Source of the DNA: Dryomyza anilis
Taxonomy: Eukaryota; Arthropoda; Insecta; Diptera; Dryomyzidae
Assembly: GCA_951804985.1 (NCBI GenBank)
Contig: OX638132.1
Span: forward strand, 8,909,529 to 8,973,528
Direction of reading: 5' to 3'
Length of the DNA: 64,000 nucleotides
In this document: one piece after another, positions 58,380 through 64,000 of the stretch
Layout of the letters: each line of letters opens with the position of its first letter
Numbering within the stretch: the stretch's first letter is position 1
Program-made: the position numbers and the translations under genes
Notes under the pieces: model-generated
The model's input: the letters and a program-made list of their open reading frames with translations, nothing else
What the model was told of the DNA's origin: nothing
Database searches by the model: none

Positions 58380-59097
58380 CGTCGTCTGGTGCATTAGATA
58401 CAACAACAAAAACAACAGCAGCAAAAAATGTCAACGAGGAGGAGGCAAACGAAAGAAGTAACATATGTGATGCCCCTACAATTTCCCATCGTCTCATGCG
58501 CAGATCTGCGATCTATGCGTCGCGTCGGTGCGGCTTCTGCGTCTACCGTTGTTGTTGTTGTTGCTGCTGGAAAATTAAGCAGCATTCTTGTGTCATCAAT
58601 GGGGAGCTGACATTGAATGTTGGATATCTGTGTGCGTAGAATGGAAAAGACATGAACCAAAACGAACGCATGATGTGTTTTTGTTTGGTGCCATTCATGA
58701 CGCTCTACTCTATGTGCCTGTGCCCTTGCCCTAATGCACTTTTCGACGCACGCACAGAGCGCACTGAGCGAATTCTTGATACCCCGAACCCCGGCACCAA
58801 CTCCAACACCAAAGCAGCAGGCAGTCGCTCCAAGTGCAGCGCCAAAAAAGTAACAACAAAATTAACATTTTGGTCTCTTCTTTAAACGTAACCTCCGCAC
58901 AGCAACGAAATCGACAACTGCAAAGACGACGAAGACGACGAAGCCAACGAACACTCATTCATTCACTCACTCACATACTTACAAGAAAAAAAATGCCCGA
59001 GTGGCCCAAGTGCGCTGAAATACGCCAGTCAGAGCACCAGTCAGTGCTCAGTCTCAGTACTCAGTCGGCCGCGTCGTCGCAGTCGAGCGCCGGAAAA
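58380..59097 (+). promoter_or_regulatory. Upstream region of Cyp307a copy 2
   Basis: A GC-richer block of about 700 bp directly before the TATA box, comparable in size and composition to that of copy 1. It has ACAACAACAAAAACAACAGC and GTTGTTGTTGTTGC tracts and repeated CTCAGT words at 59041-59064. Individual regulator sites were not identified. Frames in several registers here (58428-59121) look compositional. Confidence 0.4.
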
Positions 59098-59134
59098 TAT
59101 AAAAGCAATAAGCGCACATGAGGCCAGCTCAGTG
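59098..59134 (+). promoter_or_regulatory. Core promoter of Cyp307a copy 2 (TATA + Inr)
   Basis: TATAAAAG at 59098-59105 and TCAGTG at 59129-59134. The TATA-to-initiator-A (59131) distance is 33 bp, identical to copy 1. The predicted leader is about 250 nt. Confidence 0.75.
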
Positions 59135-59382
59135 ACTGTTGAAGTTCCACTGCGTGCGTTAATCGGAATAGCAAATAAGAAACAAACAGGACATCGAGTC
59201 ATCGAGTGGCCAATTCAACTCGTTGCGTTACTAGAGCACGTTACGCAGTTTTGTGTGCAGCCATAAACAATTAATATTTAAAAATAAAATAACAAAAAAA
59301 AAAAATTAACTGAAAAAAACAAAAATTTGATGAACAATTTCATTAAACAATTAACTACGAAACGTGTGTGTTTTTAATCGTC

Positions 59383-59869
59383 ATGGGACTTATTCTGGGC
59401 CTGTTGTTGGCCATCGTCGGTCTGTTGGCGCTTTTCGCGTATTTGCGCGTGGTCTATGAGTGCGTGCGAAAAGTGAGAATAGTGAAGACAAAGAACCATC
59501 AACAGCAGCAGCAACAGCAAACAAAAAAGAGCCAAACCTTGGCGGAAGCGGTCACCAATAATGTTGGCTTACAAACGACGACAGATAGAGAAGAACTGGT
59601 TGAATACAAACAGGCGCCCGGACCATTGCCCTGGCCCATTCTAGGCAATCTAGCGCTGCTCGGACGTTATGCGGTGCCCTTCCAGGGTTTCACCGAGCTG
59701 GCCAAACAATTCGGCGATGTCTACTCGCTGACGCTGGGCACCACACGCTGCCTGATCGTCAACAATTTGGAGCTAATCCGCGAGGTGCTTAATCAGAATG
59801 GCAAATATTTTGGCGGACGTCCGGATTTTCTGCGTTTTCATGTGCTTTTTGGCGGCGATCGCAATAACT
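59383..59869 (+). CDS. Second Cyp307a-type P450, coding exon 1 (gene continues beyond window)
   Basis: ATG at 59383 gives 162 residues plus one base, ending FGGDRNN at donor GTAAGT, the same intron position and phase as copy 1. Features: membrane anchor (about residues 3-21), a Lys/Gln-rich linker with a run of seven Gln, hinge APGPLPWPILGNL and the SLTLGTTRCLIVNN block. From QAPGPLPWP to the exon end, 76 of 86 residues equal copy 1, while the N-terminal 70-odd residues are almost unrelated. The frame is open to a GTG at 59368, but ATG 59383 places the anchor at the very N-terminus. No exon 2 was found up to 64000, so only the N-terminal quarter is visible. It is spook/spookier-like; which paralog it is cannot be settled here. 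Confidence 0.88.
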
Positions 59870-61238
59870 GTAAGTGTATCTGTGTTTCTGTGATATTACG
59901 ATAGGCATAAATCGTGTGAGCTATGGTTAGCATTTTATAAGTTCGTATTTGACATCGGCATATCGGCTACCAATTGGATTTTATATATTCTATACATGCC
60001 GCATGCTAGGCAGCATCAGACATGTGTATTCTCGCATTGAAGAATCTCTTCGATACAACTCCAACCACAGCGACTCAATCAGTCAAGTCAGTCTCAGACA
60101 GTCTTCAATGTTAACTCACGCCTCTAGTCGTTCACCATGCGCCACAACGAGCAATAAACGTAATTGTGTACATTTAAATTTAAATTAATAAATTCAGGGT
60201 CATGGGCAATCCAGAAATTAAGCGAAAAGAGACCATAATAAATACACTTTTAGTACTTAACGCTTTACGCGATACGCATACGCAGGATAAGAGGATAAGA
60301 CGCTCATGCGGATGTGGGTAATAAAATTGTCGGTCCGACCCTGCCGTAGGATGTGTTGCGTTATAATTATTTATGTCCATAATTTGGCTGCAATTTTCAT
60401 GCACTTTGTTAACACGACTTTTGTTAAGTCTATAGCAGTTTTACTCGTAATTAAAATAAAAAGAAGAGCCGATATTCTTTAGTATTTTTAAGAAATTTTC
60501 AGTTTTATTTATGTTTTAGTCATCTCATCCTGAAAATTGTGATTATTACCACGTTCGTACGTCATTTACAGTGGATTTGATTTTTTTTGTACCCATGAAA
60601 TCACGTTTTAAACATAAAATTAAACAAATTAAATTTGATCTTCGATTTTTATAAATAAAATATGTGTGTGTAGAAATCCCGCACATCTTCAAAAAATCAA
60701 TTATAATTGAAACCATTTAATTAGTTGTTATGTATATAGTTTTCCAATAACTCACTCTCACTGATATCACTAGAAAACAAATGGAGGTCTTTTTTATTTA
60801 CCCACGATCTCAGTATGCTTTTCTTAAGAACTTCCAGGACCTCATACTCAGTTTTTTCAGATTACCTAAAGTTTTAGAGTTGTTACGAATATATCGCAAT
60901 TCTCATGTTTTTCTATATATTTTGGTCTTTAATTTTTTACAGATTAGAGTTTTCGATCTAATTTATTTTGTACTCCATTGAGAATACTTCAGTTAATATT
61001 TTGAAATAACCCACATGAATTTCTGATTGATCTGAACGAAGTTATGATTCAAGTTTAACAATTTAATATATGCAAACATATATATTTTTATAATTCAATA
61101 AAATTATATATCATTTATGAATCTAGATCCATAAGTCTATGATTTCTCTTACTTTGCTTTTGCAATTCACTTTTTAAGTCTTCTGATTAAATACAAATGC
61201 ATTTTAGGATTTTTGATTTAAATTTTCTTTTGTGATGA

Positions 61239-61296
61239 ATAATTGAAGGACAAACAAATATATAGATTAAAAATATATTTATTTGTCCTTCAATTA
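61239..61296. repeat. Short inverted repeat (hairpin)
   Basis: TAATTGAAGGACAAACAAATA and its inverse TATTTATTTGTCCTTCAATTA, with one mismatch, flank a short AT loop; arms are about 25 bp. Confidence 0.7.
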
Positions 61297-61884
61297 TCCA
61301 TAGAAATTCCAACAAATTCATAATTCAGCTCTGCAAAAATGTATTATTTTCAATGGGTTTTCCTGAGAATCATACATTAGAGTCAAACGAAATTCCCCTG
61401 CGTGATGAAACAAAAAAGAAAGTATTTTGTTAATAAAATTTAAAAATTTTACTATAATTCGGAACTTAAAAAGTTATTTGTAAATTTAAAGTAGGAGGAA
61501 ACATAGAATTATAGATCAAGTTTGATATAGGATATATACTCTTACTTAATTATGAAAATTTTAAATAATAGGTACACTTTAAAATATATATTTTTTGCGT
61601 TAGATTGTTCATAACTTTGGTCATATCTATCTGAAATTCATTTTGTTTAATTCAAAATATTAGTTAAAGTATTTTCAACGAAATACAAAAAAATCAAATC
61701 TGCAAAAAGTTAAAATACAAAATATGTGAAAAAACACGAGAAATGTCATATATTGTTGTACGAAATAACTTAAAAACTTGAGATAATCTGAAAAAACTGA
61801 GTATGAGGTCTTGATTAGAATCTTAAAGTCCATCGAAAAACCATACTAAGATAGCGGAAATTTTTTTTGTTGTGCTGTGTAATC

Positions 61885-62435
61885 AAATATATTACATTGT
61901 TTGACTAATCAATATCTGATTAATTGACTAGTAAATATCTGATTAATTGATTTATAACGATTTTAGATTAATCAGTGCATAGATTAATCAATAAATCAGG
62001 ATAGCGATTAATATAATTGTTTAACCAATCAATATCTGATTATTTTAATAATCAATATCTGATTAATTGATTCATCAATATTTTAGATTAATCAGAGCAT
62101 GGATTAGTTAATCTTGATTAATCAAAATCTTATTAATTGATGACTAAATATCTGATTTATTGATTAATCTATATATGACCGTAATCAGCATTCTTTCAGA
62201 TTAATAAAATTTTGGGCGCGAAATATTTTAAAATACTGTATAGTTCTTAAACATTTTAAACACTTCATTTATTTTAGTATTCCTTTTTTTAAGTACTTTA
62301 CAAATTAATTTTCTTTTATTTAAGTTGAAAATATTATCAAAAGTTATTGAATAAAATTGTTTAATTTTCAATTAATAAAAATTCTGAATCAAGAAATCAA
62401 ATTTTTGAATAATTATTTAATCGCACTAATTCCAA
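61885..62435. mobile_element. hAT-like element with expanded ATTAATCA array
   Basis: About 300 bp are filled with CAATATCTGATTAATTGA and TTTTAGATTAATCAG words. After it, GCGAAATATTTTAAAATACT, AACACTTCATTTATTTTA, TTTAAGTTGAAAATATTATC and TTTAATCGCACTA parallel 36448-36662. The left terminus is not clear. Confidence 0.65.
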
Positions 62436-62817
62436 TTCAACGTGATATTGGTCGTATTTGGATAAAAATAAAATGTTTATAGTCAATTTCTGTACGATTT
62501 CTTCTTTACTAAAAAAAATAAATCATTTGAAAATAAAATTGTAACTTTTATAATATACATTCCAAAAATCATTTGTTTAACATTTAATATTTCATATTTA
62601 ATATAGATTACTACACAAAAAACTACACAATTTTCCGAATTTTAATTTTTTATTCGAGAACTACAAGTTGGTTCGCAGGAAACATTTTTTTTTATGTATA
62701 TTTGAGTATAAAGTCAGTATATTTCCACTTAAACATGTATAAAATTCACCTGTAGATGTAAGTTTTATATGAGATATTTGTATATTCACACAGGTCACTA
62801 TTTCTTGTTCAGACAAC

Positions 62818-63036
62818 GTACACCCAGAAAAAAATTCCCTCAAATCCCATTGAAATTGGTCAATAGGACAACTTAATAGTATACAAAAAATAAATATTTT
62901 CATATAAACTTAATGGCAATGTCATGGTATTTTCTCGTATTTAATGGTATTTTCCGATTAAAATAATAATTTATCCTATTGACTATTTTTAATAGTAAAA
63001 AACTATTATTTATATAGTATTTTTTTCTGGGTGTAG
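62818..63036. mobile_element. MITE, CACCCAG termini, TA borders
   Basis: GTA-CACCCAGAAAAAAATTCC at the left and TTTTTTCTGGGTG-TAG at the right. The interior is near-identical to 21139-21350 and inverse to 57471-57695. TA is present at both borders. Confidence 0.85.
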
Positions 63037-63059
63037 GTATATAAGTAATCTAAATTAGG

Positions 63060-63245
63060 TGTTTCAGTGATCTAGCTATTCTTGTTTTTAAGTAATCCTG
63101 ATTTCAACAGACAGACGGGAACTAAATCGACTCAAAAGGTCATGATGATCAAGAAAATACATACCGGATAGGTTTTCTTTTGTGCATTACAAACGGGGTA
63201 CCAACCTGAATATACCAATCCACTTTCAGTGTAGGGTATAAAAAT
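63060..63245 (+). repeat. Fly interspersed repeat (GACAGACGGG...GGGTATAAA)
   Basis: AAGTAATCCTGATTTCAACA, GACAGACGGGAACTAAATCG, GGTCATGATGATCAAGAAAA, CATTACAAACGGG and GTGTAGGGTATAAA occur in order. The first half matches 35425-35520, and the GGGTATA end echoes 2215-2240. Confidence 0.55.
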
Positions 63246-64000
63246 CTCAAATGGTAGTCCCACGAAAATACAAACGATTTTGAAACTAATTATTGTCCTG
63301 GGTAATTATATGATCAGTTGGTATATATTTATTCCTTATTACATTTTTTTTACGCATCCCCTGCGATACTTAAACAAGAAGTTTGACCGAGACAACATTT
63401 TCATTTAACACATTCTGCATCACATATATAAAACAATTTATAAATATTCTCAACCATATCAACCACAGATGTCACGATATTGTTTACACATCAGAGAACC
63501 TGCTTGTATAATGACCATGTGACCGGAATTCGATTTCAATGTCAACGCCATGCATGTCCCCAACTTTTGCAAAATTGTTCAAAAATCGTTGATTAAATAT
63601 GAGAACAACAAAGTGTAAAAGGATTTTACGTAAACCGGCTACAAACTCAACTGTCATTCGATCGATCGTCCAACCTGTCTGTTGTCAAATGACCTTAAGG
63701 ACGACGATTCTTTACCTTAACCAAAATAACCACAACAACAAAGAACTCAACATTTTATTCACGCAAATATGTGACAATGAACTTCAAAACAAGTGCAACA
63801 TGCGACGAGACGTTAACCCAAAACATGCTAAATGCATGCTAAAAATAACCACAAAGAGAATACAATAATCAAACCACACAACAGCAAGACCAACAAATAC
63901 CTGTTGACCCAGTAACACAGCAGAGTCCTGAATCTAAACCATACTTGTGCATGGTTCAGTACCTTCGAATTGTGTTGCGTAAACAGACCGACGAACGAAC

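Larger units (their letters stand above)
59870..64000 (+). other. Intron of Cyp307a copy 2 (runs off the window)
   Basis: At least 4.1 kb. No sequence like exon 2 of copy 1 (SLALCDWSQLQQKRR) was seen. It contains a hairpin (61239-61296), an ATTAATCA hAT-like element (61885-62435), a MITE (62818-63036) and an interspersed repeat (63060-63245). Confidence 0.7.

Noticed and set aside
59368..59382. GTG-initiated extension of the second Cyp307a gene
   Set aside because: Nuclear genes start at ATG; ATG 59383 places the membrane anchor at the N-terminus as in copy 1.
59870..64000. Exon 2 of the second Cyp307a gene within the window
   Set aside because: No sequence resembling the start of exon 2, the I-helix or the haem loop was found; the exon must lie beyond 64000 or be lost.
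1..64000. CRISPR arrays, operons or bacterial features
   Set aside because: Eukaryotic introns and promoters throughout; regularly spaced motifs in the transposons lack conserved spacers or repeats of CRISPR type.

Overview
The window is nuclear DNA of an insect, most likely a higher fly (Schizophora). The evidence is AT-rich repeat-filled intergenic DNA, GT-AG introns, TATA/TCAGT core promoters, an alpha-Catenin gene close to the Drosophila protein, and two Cyp307a (spook/spookier-type Halloween P450) genes. The tRNA-headed repeat near 50.3 kb resembles, from memory, a repeat common in tephritid fruit flies. Family and species cannot be fixed from sequence alone.

Layout. 1-17.9 kb is gene-poor and made of decayed transposons, with one GC-richer block (7.2-8.3 kb) that may be a non-coding leader or promoter on the minus strand. 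19.1-23.7 kb holds a complete two-exon Cyp307a gene (597 aa) with a TATA/initiator promoter and a 2-kb intron carrying two small transposons. 26.6-34.1 kb holds a complete alpha-Catenin gene: 12 coding exons in each mRNA, plus one extra exon that is a mutually exclusive alternative, with a 2.2-kb intron containing a long A/C-rich array. 34.4-58 kb is a dense field of LINE remnants, SINE-like elements, hAT-like and other terminal-inverted-repeat elements. From 59.1 kb a second Cyp307a gene begins on the same strand with the same core promoter spacing. Its first coding exon is present; its second lies beyond the window, so its intron exceeds 4.1 kb.

Biology. Cyp307a enzymes act in the early 'black box' of ecdysteroid synthesis. 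Alpha-catenin links the cadherin/beta-catenin complex to actin. Their adjacency is not functional cooperation but agrees with my recollection that spookier and alpha-Cat both map to 3L centric heterochromatin in D. melanogaster. The two most notable points are the duplicated intron-containing Cyp307a genes on either side of alpha-Cat, and the frame-locked pair of mutually exclusive exons in alpha-Cat. Among the repeats, three element types repeat a short motif internally at roughly 150-200-bp intervals, and one hAT-type element has a perfect 8-bp target-site duplication.
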